This document shows positions 53,373 to 61,607 of a stretch of 64,000 nucleotides of DNA, piece after piece. A program made the position numbers and the translations under genes. Numbering within the stretch: the stretch's first letter is position 1; the number at the start of each line of letters is the position of its first letter. The notes beneath the pieces were generated by a model. The model was not told where the DNA came from and ran no database searches. It saw only the letters and a list, made by a program, of their open reading frames with translations. This stretch comes from Parapusillimonas granuli (GTDB taxonomy: Bacteria; Pseudomonadota; Gammaproteobacteria; Burkholderiales; Burkholderiaceae_B), in contig NZ_JACCEM010000002.1 of assembly GCF_013416525.1 (NCBI RefSeq), positions 62,001-126,000 of the forward strand, given 5' to 3'.

Positions 53373-54353
53373 CTAGCCCTCCGCTTCCCCCGCGTCCGGC
53401 TCCGCGGGGGTTCTGTCGCCCGACGACCAGAACACCGCGGTCTCGGGCAACTGGCCTATTTCACGGATGGCCATGGCCACGGACCGCGCGGCGTAGGACG
53501 GCGGGTGCGCGCTGGTCGTCGCCAGGACGATCTTGCGTTCGATCACCGGGTTCACGATGCGGGCGGCCTGCAGCTGGCCGCTTTCCAGTTCCGACGAGAT
53601 CGCGAGCCGCGGCAGCACCGTATAGGCGCCCCCCTTGGCGACTATGGCTTTTTGCAGCTGCGTGGAATCCGCCTCGACGATGATGTCCAGCGCCACCTTT
53701 TCCCTGCGCGCCAGCTTGTCGAGCGTGGTGCGCACGCCGCTGGGCGCGCTGGGCAGCACCAGGGGCAGGCCGTCCAGCTGGGCGAACTCCACCGATGCGC
53801 GGCGCGTGAGGCGGTCCCCCGCCGGACCCACCAAACAGGAATCGGCCGCGATCAGGCATTCGCTGCCCGACACCGCCGCCCCATACCGGTACGGCAGGCC
53901 GATGTCGATGTGGCCGGTCAGCAGCCATTGGTCGATCTGCCCCGCCGAGCCTTCGAAGATCTGCAGGCGTATGCCGGGATAGCGCTTGCGCAGCAGGAAG
54001 AACAGGGGCACGATGAAAATCATGTAGAGCGAGGGCAGCACGCCGATGCGGACGTCGCCGAAGGGCAGGCCCGAGGTGGCCGTGATCTGGTTGGTGAGCG
54101 CTTCGGATTCGCCCAGCACGCGCTCCACCTGCGGCAGGCTGCGCGCGCCCAGTTCGGTAAGCGTCATGCCGCGCCCGGTGCGGTCGAACAAGCGGCCCTT
54201 GCATTCCGCCTCGAGCCTGGCGATCTGGCGGCTGATGGCCGGCTGCGGCATGCCCAGCGAAGCGGCCGCGGCTTTCAGGCTGCCGCTCTTCGCGACCGTG
54301 ACGAATATTCGCAGGCGATTGAGATCCCACTGAATTTTCCAGGGTTCAGACAT
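53373..54353 (-). CDS. LysR-family regulator of the acyl-CoA/Bug locus
   Basis: The 326-residue protein has an N-terminal LysR HTH (LNRLRIFVTVAKSGSLKAAAASLGMPQPAISRQIARLE, residues about 12-50 in part) and an effector domain with VRIGVLPSLYMIFIVPLFFLLRKRYPG. It is convergent with the first Bug gene and divergent from the second. Module B lies only 11 bp from its own start codon, and no ribosome-binding site is visible, so binding there would affect its own expression as well. It is the natural candidate for the protein that recognises modules A and B (inference). Confidence 0.9.
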   Translation of the reverse strand: MSEPWKIQWDLNRLRIFVTVAKSGSLKAAAASLGMPQPAISRQIARLEAECKGRLFDRTGRGMTLTELGARSLPQVERVLGESEALTNQITATSGLPFGDVRIGVLPSLYMIFIVPLFFLLRKRYPGIRLQIFEGSAGQIDQWLLTGHIDIGLPYRYGAAVSGSECLIAADSCLVGPAGDRLTRRASVEFAQLDGLPLVLPSAPSGVRTTLDKLARREKVALDIIVEADSTQLQKAIVAKGGAYTVLPRLAISSELESGQLQAARIVNPVIERKIVLATTSAHPPSYAARSVAMAIREIGQLPETAVFWSSGDRTPAEPDAGEAEG

Positions 54354-54363
54354 GACGCAAATT

Positions 54364-54426
54364 GCAATTCTGGTTTATGTGGCGCAGGGCTGGTCCGCCC
54401 CTATGGCGCATCTTATACTGGCCCGG
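54364..54426 (+). promoter_or_regulatory. Conserved promoter/operator module, copy B (LysR/Bug divergent spacer)
   Basis: GCAATTCTGGTTTATGTG and TATACTGGCCCGG match module A at 49915-49977 with the same internal spacing, while most of the DNA between differs. TATACT (54414-54419) is a good -10 for the Bug gene at 54548. The left box lies 11 bp from the start of the divergent LysR gene. Confidence 0.7.
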
Positions 54427-54547
54427 AAGTTTTTCAAAACTTGACAAAGCACGAACGGCCCGCAGCGGCCACGCTTGCGCGCCGTCCCGGCCTCCGCAGC
54501 GGCGCCGCCCCGGCGCGGGCGGTTCACCCCATAATCAGAGGACACAA

Positions 54548-55504
54548 ATGTTCAAACGTATCGCAAGCGCCCTGGCCTTGGCCATGCTGGCGTCCACGGC
54601 GGCGGCCGCCGACTTTCCCGCCAAACCCGTTCAGATGGTGGTGCCCTATTCCCCCGGCGGGCTCACCGACAACCTGGCCCGCCGCTATGCCGACAAATTG
54701 TCGGAAGCCTGGAAGCAGCCCGTGGTGGTGGAAAACAAGCCCGGCGCGGGCTCGTCCATCGGCGCCGCCGCCGTGGCGCGTTCCGCGCCCGACGGCTACA
54801 CGATGCTGCTGGGCAGCGTCGGCATGGTGACCAACCACATGCTGCTCAAGAAGATGCCGTACGAGCCCAGCCAGCTGGTGCCGCTGGCCTTGGTGGCCCT
54901 GGCGCCCAATGTGTTGTATATCCATCCCTCCATCCCGGCGAACAACGTGAAGGAATTCGTCGAATACGCCAAGAAGAACCCCGGCAAGGTCAGCTTCGCC
55001 TCGTCCGGCGTGGGCTCCAGCCCGCACCTGGCCGCCGAGCTGTTCGCGTCCAAGACCGGCATCGACGCCATCCAGGTCCCCTACAAGGGCACCGGGCCCG
55101 CCATCGCCGACTTCCTGGGCGGGCAGGTCAACGCCTACTTCGACACCATGCAGTCCATGAAGTACGCCAAGGACGGCTCGATCCGCGCCCTGGGCGTCAC
55201 CACGGAAAAACGCATCGCCGACGCCCCGGACCTGCCCACCATCGAAGAATCGGGCGTGGCTTCCGGCGTGATTTCCAGCAGCTGGTTCGGCTTCTTCGTG
55301 CCCGCCGCAACCCCGGCCGACGTGCAGAAACGCATCGTGGACACCTTGCGCGGCATCGCGCAGGACCAGGGCATGAAGGTGGTGGTTTCGGAAATGGGCC
55401 TCGTCCCCGACTTCCAGGACCAGACGCAGTTCAAGCAGTTCATACAGAGCGAAACCGCCAAGTGGGGTGAAGTCATACGCAGTCAGAATATTTCCATCCA
55501 GTAA
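54548..55504 (+). CDS. Bug/TctC-family substrate-binding protein
   Basis: The 318-residue periplasmic protein has a signal peptide (MFKRIASALALAMLASTAAA, cleavage near AAA-DFP) and Bug motifs VPYSPGGLTDNLARRYADKL, VVVENKPGAGSSIGAAAVA and VPYKGTGPAIADFLGGQVN. It diverges from the LysR gene and lies 122 bp downstream of promoter module B. AGAGGA precedes the ATG. It differs clearly from the Bug protein encoded at 52352-53329, so the shared promoter module may give the cell two receptors for related ligands (inference). Confidence 0.94.
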   Translation: MFKRIASALALAMLASTAAAADFPAKPVQMVVPYSPGGLTDNLARRYADKLSEAWKQPVVVENKPGAGSSIGAAAVARSAPDGYTMLLGSVGMVTNHMLLKKMPYEPSQLVPLALVALAPNVLYIHPSIPANNVKEFVEYAKKNPGKVSFASSGVGSSPHLAAELFASKTGIDAIQVPYKGTGPAIADFLGGQVNAYFDTMQSMKYAKDGSIRALGVTTEKRIADAPDLPTIEESGVASGVISSSWFGFFVPAATPADVQKRIVDTLRGIAQDQGMKVVVSEMGLVPDFQDQTQFKQFIQSETAKWGEVIRSQNISIQ

Positions 55505-55572
55505 CAGCTGGCGAAAAACTTATCGTATAGCATGGTGAAACGCCTGCTCCAGGCGCTCTGAAAGGAGTCACC

Positions 55573-55938
55573 ATGCGTACCGGAACCTCTCTGTTTCTGC
55601 TGCTGTTGAGCGCCGGGCTGTCCAGCCCGGCCTTCGCTGAAGCGCCCAAGACGCAAAACGGCCACTTCATCGATTCCGACGGCGCCACGCTGTACATTTT
55701 CGACAAGGACACCCGCGGCAAAAGCGCCTGCAACGCCGCCTGCGCGAAGAACTGGCCTCCGGCGCTGGTCGGGCAGGACGATGTGGCGAGCGGGGATTGG
55801 ACTTTCGTGGAAAGCCACGACGGCAAGCCTCAGTGGGCGTACAAGGGCAGGCCTTTGTACCGCTATGCCAAGGACGCCAACCCCGGCGATACCACCGGGG
55901 ACGGCGTCGGTGGCGTCTGGCATTTGGCCAAGCCTTGA
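55573..55938 (+). CDS. Secreted-repeat (COG4315/Lipoprotein_15-like) protein
   Basis: The 121-residue exported protein has a signal peptide (MRTGTSLFLLLLSAGLSSPA, cleavage near AFA-EAP). Its two short repeats carry the PF03640-type pattern: GATLYIFDKDTRGKSACNAACAKNWPP and GKPQWAYKGRPLYRYAKDANPGDTTGDG (residues about 38-64 and 84-111). The family is of unknown function and is often found in the periplasm. Two cysteines flank the first unit (C-x-x-x-C). AAGGAG lies five bases before the ATG. It is 68 bp behind the Bug gene on the same strand. Confidence 0.88.
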   Translation: MRTGTSLFLLLLSAGLSSPAFAEAPKTQNGHFIDSDGATLYIFDKDTRGKSACNAACAKNWPPALVGQDDVASGDWTFVESHDGKPQWAYKGRPLYRYAKDANPGDTTGDGVGGVWHLAKP

Positions 55939-56044
55939 TGCGCGGGCCGCTGCCGGCTCGATTGTTTGCCGCCACGCCCGCTCGTCCGGTTCTCGAGCCG
56001 GCCCGCCGAAGGCCGAAGGGAGGCGCCGAGCCGCTTAAGCGATA

Positions 56045-56078
56045 GAATCTCCTACTCCAGACGAAGAGTAGGAGGTTC
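56045..56078 (+). promoter_or_regulatory. 12-bp hairpin sequestering the ribosome-binding site of the LysR gene
   Basis: GAATCTCCTACT (56045-56056) pairs with AGTAGGAGGTTC (56067-56078), with a single G-U, around a 10-base loop. The right arm contains the strong ribosome-binding site TAGGAGG for the ATG at 56083. In mRNA the site would be buried; in DNA the same repeat could be a protein-binding operator. Confidence 0.7.
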
Positions 56079-56082
56079 CCGC

Positions 56083-56985
56083 ATGCGATTCAGCCTGCGT
56101 CAAATGGAGGTGTTTCGCGCCGTCATGCTGACAGGCTCGATCAAGGGTGCGTCGCGGCTGCTCTTCACCTCGCAGCCGGCCCTCAGCCGCATCGTGGCGC
56201 ATACCGAGCTCACGCTCGGGCTGACCCTGTTCAACCGGGTCAAAGGCAAGCTCGTTCCCACCCCCGAGGCCGAGGCGCTGTACAACGAAATCGACCAATG
56301 CTACCAGCAGCTGCTGCGGGTGGACGATTTCGCCCGCGGATTGGCCAGCGGCCCGTCGGGCGTATTGAACCTGGCATGCAGCCCGGCGCTCAGCCGGGGG
56401 CTGGTGGCCGCCGCGGTCACCCGCTTCGTGCAGCGGTATCCGAACATCCAGGTGAACTACTCCCTGACGCTATTGAACAGCATGGCGCAGGACGTGCTGA
56501 GCAACAAGGTCGACTTGGCGATTTCGGTCCTGCCCATCGACCACCCCAATCTGCGGGTGACCACGTTCGCAAAAGGCCGCATGGTCTGCGTGGTGCCGCG
56601 CGGGCACGAGCTTGCCCAGCGGGACAGCGTGTCCATCGCCGATCTGGCGCGCTTTCCCCTGATTGCGCACCACCCGGGCATTCCCTTCGGCCAGCTGGTG
56701 TCGGCGGCGTTCCAGAAAGCAAACGTCGAACTGCAAGCCTCCATCTACATACACCAGACCGACATCGCCTGCAGCCTGGTGCGCATGCACGCCGGAATAG
56801 CCATGATCGACCAGTTCACCGCGCAAAGCATGGCCTGGCCGGACATCCAGGTGATTCCCCTGGTGGAACGCATAGAGCTCAATCCCAGCATCGTTCGATC
56901 CGCGTTCGACACGGGCAAGAGCCACGCCGGAAAATTCATCGAATTGCTTCTGAAGATGCAGAAGGAAGCCGGGCTCGCCGTATGA
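56083..56985 (+). CDS. LysR-family transcriptional regulator
   Basis: The 300-residue protein has the HTH LRQMEVFRAVMLTGSIKGASRLLFTSQPALSRIV (residues 5-38 in part) and an effector domain with VLNLACSPALSRGLVAAAVTRF. GbpR/LysR-branch proteins of this type often control adjacent catabolic or transport genes. I choose the ATG at 56083, because TAGGAGG lies seven bases upstream; the open frame further left is a low-complexity extension. Downstream in the same direction is a broken Bug gene; the large catabolic operon on the opposite strand may be its real target (inference). Confidence 0.92.
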   Translation: MRFSLRQMEVFRAVMLTGSIKGASRLLFTSQPALSRIVAHTELTLGLTLFNRVKGKLVPTPEAEALYNEIDQCYQQLLRVDDFARGLASGPSGVLNLACSPALSRGLVAAAVTRFVQRYPNIQVNYSLTLLNSMAQDVLSNKVDLAISVLPIDHPNLRVTTFAKGRMVCVVPRGHELAQRDSVSIADLARFPLIAHHPGIPFGQLVSAAFQKANVELQASIYIHQTDIACSLVRMHAGIAMIDQFTAQSMAWPDIQVIPLVERIELNPSIVRSAFDTGKSHAGKFIELLLKMQKEAGLAV

Positions 56986-57142
56986 TCCGCCGGCTGCGAT
57001 AGACGATCGCGCCGCCTCGCCTCGCGATTAACCTGAAGCTATATCCCGCCCTTGAATTAGCACTCGTAGGGCGCACGGCCTGTTCCTACAATCCCCACCT
57101 GTGAATCCATACGGAAACGCTGAAAATCACAGGAGACTGAAA

Positions 57143-57807
57143 ATGAAGCGACGCCTCTTCACCGCTATGTTGTGCGCCTTGCCCATGCTGGCATGGGGCG
57201 CCTACCCCGAGAAGCCGGTCCGGCTGATCGTGCCGTTCACGCCCGGCAGCATCACCGACGTGGTGGCGCGCGCGCTCGCAAAAGGCCTGGACGCCGAACT
57301 GGGGCAATCGGTCGTGGTCGAGAACCGCGCCGGCGCCAACGGCATCGTGGGTACGGTTGCGGCGATGAATTCCCCGGCGGACGGATACACCCTGTTCATG
57401 GTCGGAGTCACCACGGGCGCCAGCAATGTCAGCGCCTTCAAATCGCTGCCCTACGACCCCCGCAAGGATTTCGAACCGATAGGCCTGGTGGCCGATGCGC
57501 CGTTCATGCTCGTCTCGCGCAGCGACCTGCCCGTCAAGAGCGTGCAGGACCTGATCGACTATGCCAAGGCAAACCCCGGAAAGCTGTCTTACGGGTATGG
57601 ATCGGGATCCGCGCAATTGTGCGCCGCTCAGGTCGTGTCCATGGGCGGCTTCACAGCCACGCCGGTGGGGTACCGGGGCGTGCCGCAAGCCATGACGGAT
57701 CTGATGGGCGGCGTGCTGGATTTCACGATTGCCGATATGGTCAATGGCTTGCAGCAATCGCGCGCGGGGGCAAGGTGTTCACCGCCGCCGGCTTGACCCC
57801 CCCGTAG
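57143..57807 (+). pseudogene. Bug/TctC-family gene with internal deletion and frameshift
   Basis: The gene begins normally: AGGAG, ATG at 57143, signal peptide MKRRLFTAMLCALPMLAWGA, then VPFTPGSITDVVARALAKGL, VVVENRAGANGIVGTVAA and GYRGVPQAMTDLMGGVLDFTIADMVNGLQQ. After that the family sequence stops and the frame ends early at 57796. In another frame the DNA immediately reads KVFTAAGLTPP followed by a stop at 57807, which is the typical last dozen residues of a Bug protein. An internal deletion of roughly 100 codons that also shifted the frame explains this. The product would lack most of its second lobe. Confidence 0.8.
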
Positions 57808-57827
57808 CGCGGGGCGGTGGAGCCGTG

Positions 57828-58781
57828 TCAGTTCACCTTGGTGAGCAGCGGCTCTCCGGCGAAATGCCGCTCGGCATTCTCGAGGAACCGCAGCACGGAC
57901 GCATGGATGGCCTGGGGCGAAATTCCGGCTATGTGGGGCGTCAGGATGGCGTTATCGAATTCCAGCAGGGGCGCTGGCGGCGTGGGTTCGTTCTCGTAAA
58001 CATCGAGCGCGGCGGCCCAGATCTTCTTTGCGCGCAAGGCATCGGCCACCGCCCGCGTGTCGACCAGCGTGCCGCGCGCCACGTTCACCAGCACCCCTTG
58101 CGGCCCCAGCGCTTCGAGCACGGCCCGGTCGACGGCATGGTATGTGGCCTTGCCGCCGGGCGCCGCGATGACGAGGAAATCGCACCATGCGGCAAGGCCG
58201 AGGAGGTCGTCGAACCATTTAAAACCGGTTTCATCCTTGCGGGTGCGGCTATGGTAGCCAATTTCCATGTCGAAGCCCCGCGCGCGCCGGGCGATGGCTT
58301 TGCCGATGTTGCCCAGGCCGAAGATGCCCATCCGGCGCCCCGACACGTGCGGCGGCCGCGGGATGTCGTCGCGCCACAAGCCGTTGCGCACGCCGTTGTT
58401 CAGGAACGGCAGGCGGCGGATGGCCGCGAGCAGGATGGCCATGGCATGGTCGGCCACGGCGTCGTCGTTGGTCCCGGCCGCGTTGCAGACGGGTATGCCC
58501 CGGGCGCCGGCCGCTTTCAGGTCCACGTTCTCGTGGCCCACGCCGACCGTGCATATCAGCTCCAGCTTCGGCAGGGCCTGGATTTCTTCGGCCAGCAAGC
58601 CGTTGGTGCCATTGGTGAGCACCACCCTGATATCCCTGCCCCGGGCGGCGATCTGTGCCTGCCCGTTCGAGCGGTCGGCTCCAAGATGCTCATTGGGCGC
58701 GTAGATCATCTCGAACCGCTCGGACACGAGTGCGCGGTGCTCTTCGGATAAATAGACGAGAACGAGTAGCAAAGGTTTCAT
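57828..58781 (-). CDS. D-isomer-specific 2-hydroxyacid dehydrogenase
   Basis: The 317-residue NAD(P)-dependent enzyme has the Rossmann motif GIFGLGNIGKAIARRA. Its catalytic residues are the R in NVARGTLVDT, the E in VYENEPT and the H in LTPHIAGIS. An N-terminal VGVGHENVDLKAAGARGIPVCN matches glyoxylate/hydroxypyruvate reductase-like members (in part, residues about 78-99). It should interconvert a 2-keto acid and the D-hydroxy acid. No good ribosome-binding site precedes the ATG at 58781. Because of the frameshift in the upstream Bug gene, ribosomes finishing that frame now run into this gene's first 30 codons. Confidence 0.9.
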   Translation of the reverse strand: MKPLLLVLVYLSEEHRALVSERFEMIYAPNEHLGADRSNGQAQIAARGRDIRVVLTNGTNGLLAEEIQALPKLELICTVGVGHENVDLKAAGARGIPVCNAAGTNDDAVADHAMAILLAAIRRLPFLNNGVRNGLWRDDIPRPPHVSGRRMGIFGLGNIGKAIARRARGFDMEIGYHSRTRKDETGFKWFDDLLGLAAWCDFLVIAAPGGKATYHAVDRAVLEALGPQGVLVNVARGTLVDTRAVADALRAKKIWAAALDVYENEPTPPAPLLEFDNAILTPHIAGISPQAIHASVLRFLENAERHFAGEPLLTKVN

Positions 58782-59820
58782 AGTGTGTGAACACGCTCGA
58801 TGAAAGGGCCCGCCCGCCGCCACGGGCGGGAACAGGCCCCGGTTTATGACTCAATTGATGCTGGCGCCGGAGAGCCTCGACCAGCTTGCCCCATTTGCCG
58901 ATTTCCGATGCAAGGAATGCCTTGAACTGCTGGGCGGAACTGCCGACCGGCACGGTTCCCTGCTCGGCGAACATCTTGCGCACGCGCTGGTCGTTCGTGA
59001 TTTCCCGGACGGTCCCGGCGATCTTGTCCACGATCTCATCCGGCGTTCCCGCGGGCGCGAAGATGCCGTTCCATAAAGCGATCTCGTAGCCGGGCCGCAC
59101 TTCGTCTATGGCCGGCACGTTCGGCAGACGGGCCGAGCGCTCCTTCGTCGTCACGCCCAGGGCCAGCAGCTTGCCGCTGTCGATATAGGGCAGCACCTCG
59201 ACGAGCGGAGCGAATACGGCCTGTATCTGGCCGGCCAGCAAATCCGTGTTGGCGGGCGCGCCGCCTTTATAGGGCACGTGCACCATCGCCCCTTCGGCCA
59301 AGCTGTTGAACAAGGCGCCCGAAAGATGCTGGGAGCTGCCGCTGCCGGCCGAGCCATAGTAGACGGGAGCTTTTTTATCGCGCACATGCTGCACGAACTG
59401 GGGCAGTGTCTTGGCGGAAAAATCTTTGTTCACCACCAGCACGTTGGGGATGGTCGCCACCTGCGAAACAGGCGTCAAATCCTTGCGGAGATCGAAGCCC
59501 ATGTTCTTGTACAGCGACACATTGGTCGCGATGGTGCTGGTGGCCAGCAGTAGCGTATAGCCATCGGGCGCGGCGTGCGCCACGTACGAGCTGCCGATGT
59601 TGCTGCCCGCCCCGGCGCGGTTTTCCACGACCACCGCCTGCCCCAGCTTCTTGCTCATTTGCTCGGCCACGAGCCGCGCCGTGGCGTCGGTGCTGCCGCC
59701 CGCGGAAAATGGCACGACGAGCGTAATGGGCCGCTGCGGCCAAGCCGTGGCGGCCTGCGCCGCCGGCCCGGACAGCAGCGCGCCCAGCAGCAATCCCTTC
59801 AGGCATGCCGATACTTTCAT
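58690..59820 (-). CDS. Bug/TctC-family substrate-binding protein with C-terminal frameshift
   Basis: The protein has a signal peptide (MKVSACLKGLLLGALLSGPA) and intact Bug motifs VPFSAGGSTDATARLVAEQM, VVVENRAGAGSNIGSSYVA and VPYKGGAPANTDLLAGQIQ. The body ends ...EIGKWGKLVEA; relatives continue S-G-A-S-I-N and stop. That ending (SGASIN, stop at 58851) is present but one frame away. One extra base near 58871-58874 (minus-strand GCTCTCC instead of GCCTCC) shifts the frame, adding about 50 unrelated residues and an overlap with the dehydrogenase gene. The binding fold should survive. GAGGAG precedes the ATG. A sequencing error cannot be excluded. Confidence 0.85.
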   Translation of the reverse strand: MKVSACLKGLLLGALLSGPAAQAATAWPQRPITLVVPFSAGGSTDATARLVAEQMSKKLGQAVVVENRAGAGSNIGSSYVAHAAPDGYTLLLATSTIATNVSLYKNMGFDLRKDLTPVSQVATIPNVLVVNKDFSAKTLPQFVQHVRDKKAPVYYGSAGSGSSQHLSGALFNSLAEGAMVHVPYKGGAPANTDLLAGQIQAVFAPLVEVLPYIDSGKLLALGVTTKERSARLPNVPAIDEVRPGYEIALWNGIFAPAGTPDEIVDKIAGTVREITNDQRVRKMFAEQGTVPVGSSAQQFKAFLASEIGKWGKLVEALRRQHQLSHKPGPVPARGGGRALSSSVFTHYETFATRSRLFIRRAPRTRVRAVRDDLRAQ

Positions 59821-59895
59821 GATGATGTCTCCTCTTTGTTGATATGTCGATGCGGCTCGTCTTGGCGCGAGCCGGGAACAGCCGTTTTCTTCGGA

Positions 59896-60477
59896 TCAGC
59901 GCTGGCCGTCGCCCGCCTTGATCTCGTCGGCGCGCAGGCCGCCCAGCCGCTCATGGACGCGCGTGCCCGTGGACATGACCAGCGCGTACAGCAGCTCATC
60001 CGGGCGAGGCCCGTCTATCACGCCGACGTCCATGGTGCTGAAATGGCTGCGCACGTAGCAGGCCTCGATATGGTGCAAAGGAATCTGCAGGCGCGTGCCG
60101 GCCGCGGCGACGACCTTGGCCGCCGGCACGATGGACTTCGCCTTGGGCAGGTTTGCGCGCATCGGATAGCCGCCGCCGATATGCCAGATCGCCCCGTGCT
60201 CGAGTTCGCCGTCCAGCCCGACGATCGCGCCTTTTCCATAAGCCTGGATGGCGTCCGCTCCGCCCAGCGCGTCGATCAGCTCAGGCACCAGTTCCTTGGC
60301 CATCTCCGTGGAATCCTTGACGAGCTCGGACAGGTCTTCGACATACTTGCCCGCGTACGGGTTGTGAATGACGACGGCGATGGACCCCATCTTGATGGGC
60401 TCCTGGCGGACGGGGCCGCCTTCATGGTAGATGCTCTCGATATTGAGCAGCTTCTTGCGGATCTTGATCAGTGACAT
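59896..60477 (-). CDS. AA_synth-family (DUF1185-type) protein
   Basis: The 193-residue protein matches the 'amino acid synthesis' family (PF06684-like): KMGSIAVVIHNPYAGKYVEDLSEL near the start, QAYGKGAIVGLDGELEHGAIWHIGG in the middle and GVIDGPRPDELLYALVMSTGTR near the end. Despite the family name, its biochemical role is not established; genes of this type often occur in catabolic operons with Bug proteins. The ATG at 60477 has CAGGAG upstream. It lies between a frameshifted Bug gene and a 3-hydroxyisobutyrate dehydrogenase-like gene on the minus strand. Confidence 0.85.
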   Translation of the reverse strand: MSLIKIRKKLLNIESIYHEGGPVRQEPIKMGSIAVVIHNPYAGKYVEDLSELVKDSTEMAKELVPELIDALGGADAIQAYGKGAIVGLDGELEHGAIWHIGGGYPMRANLPKAKSIVPAAKVVAAAGTRLQIPLHHIEACYVRSHFSTMDVGVIDGPRPDELLYALVMSTGTRVHERLGGLRADEIKAGDGQR

Positions 60478-60584
60478 GAGTGGACTCCTGGTAAAAAATG
60501 CGGTCCGCCCGCCTGGCACGGGCGCGGCGAACCACCGCCGCGGACTGCGGCGCTGTCGTTGGCATGATGGATATGAGCGGCGTT

Positions 60585-61493
60585 TCAGGCGCCCGATACG
60601 GCCGGTTCAGTGGCCGCGCGCCCGAATTCGACCCCGGCCCACTGCTCGATATGGCGGATGACGCAGGCGTTGTCCTGCTCGCCGTTCCCCTGGCTGATCG
60701 AAAACGCCAGGAATTGGCGCGCGGCCGGATTGACTTGCATCGGCACGCCCAGCTTCTCGGCTTCGTCCAGGCACATCTTCACGTCCTTATGGAGCAGCGC
60801 GGTCGTAAACCGCATCGGAAAACTGCGGTCGAGCACGCACTGCGGTATGCGCTCCAGCGTGGCGAAGGAGCGGCCGCTGGACGCGTTGATCACGTCGAGC
60901 ATCTTTTCGGGATCGAGCCCGGCCTTGACGCCATACACCAGGGCCTCGGAACTGGCGACGAGACTCGTGGCATACAGCGTGTTGTTGATGATCTTCATCG
61001 TCTGCCCGAGGCTGGGATCGGCGCCCAGATAGAAGATTTTCTTGCCCAGGACCTGCAGCAAGGGCTCGACTTTGCGGAAGGCGGATTCGGGACCGGCGGG
61101 CATGATCGCCAGCGTCCCTTTCTGGGCGGCGACGGTGCCGCCGCTGACGGGCGCGCCCACCAGATCGATTCCGCGTTCGCGCAGCAGGCGCTCGACCTGC
61201 TGTGTGACGGAAGGCCCCGTGGTGGAAAGATCGACGACGATCTTCACGGCCCTGCCCTGCGCCACGTCGGCCGCCACGTCGGCCACGATGCCGGGCACCG
61301 GAAGGCACAGCATGACGATCTCCGCCTGGTCCGCCACGTCCCGGACGCCGGCGGCGACGGTCGCGCCTTTTTCTTTCAGCCGCTCCTGGATGCCGGCGTC
61401 GCGGTCATACGCCAGTAAATCGTGTCCGGCGTCCAGCAACCGCGTGGCAAAGTGCATGCCGATGTTTCCGGTTCCGATCAACCCTATCTTCAT
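60585..61493 (-). CDS. 3-hydroxyisobutyrate dehydrogenase-like NAD(P)-dependent oxidoreductase
   Basis: The 302-residue beta-hydroxyacid dehydrogenase begins with MKIGLIGTGNIGMHFATRLL, an N-terminal nucleotide-binding motif. It carries the substrate-binding DLVGAPVSGGTVAAQKGTLA (about 111-130) and the catalytic lysine in GQTMKIINNTLY (about 163-174). It should oxidise a 3-hydroxy acid to a semialdehyde, or reduce one. It is part of the minus-strand catabolic operon, separated from MmgE/PrpD by 114 bp that contain a strong hairpin. Confidence 0.93.
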   Translation of the reverse strand: MKIGLIGTGNIGMHFATRLLDAGHDLLAYDRDAGIQERLKEKGATVAAGVRDVADQAEIVMLCLPVPGIVADVAADVAQGRAVKIVVDLSTTGPSVTQQVERLLRERGIDLVGAPVSGGTVAAQKGTLAIMPAGPESAFRKVEPLLQVLGKKIFYLGADPSLGQTMKIINNTLYATSLVASSEALVYGVKAGLDPEKMLDVINASSGRSFATLERIPQCVLDRSFPMRFTTALLHKDVKMCLDEAEKLGVPMQVNPAARQFLAFSISQGNGEQDNACVIRHIEQWAGVEFGRAATEPAVSGA

Positions 61494-61517
61494 GATGAAT
61501 ACAGCCTCCGATTCAGG

Positions 61518-61536
61518 CCCCCGCGGTTCGCGGGGG
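61518..61536. other. GC-rich hairpin between the MmgE/PrpD and dehydrogenase genes
   Basis: CCCCCGCG-GTT-CGCGGGGG forms a perfect 8-bp stem with a 3-base loop. There is no T-tract, so it is more likely an intercistronic stabiliser or attenuator than a true terminator. Nearby ATACGGTAT (61590-61598) is a small palindrome with a one-base centre, 10 bases past the PrpD stop, and could be an operator for an internal promoter. Confidence 0.5.
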
Positions 61537-61607
61537 TACGGTGTCCATGTTAAGAACGGAGGCCGCGGGCGACAAATGCTGCTTATGCCATACGGTATAG
61601 CTTTATG

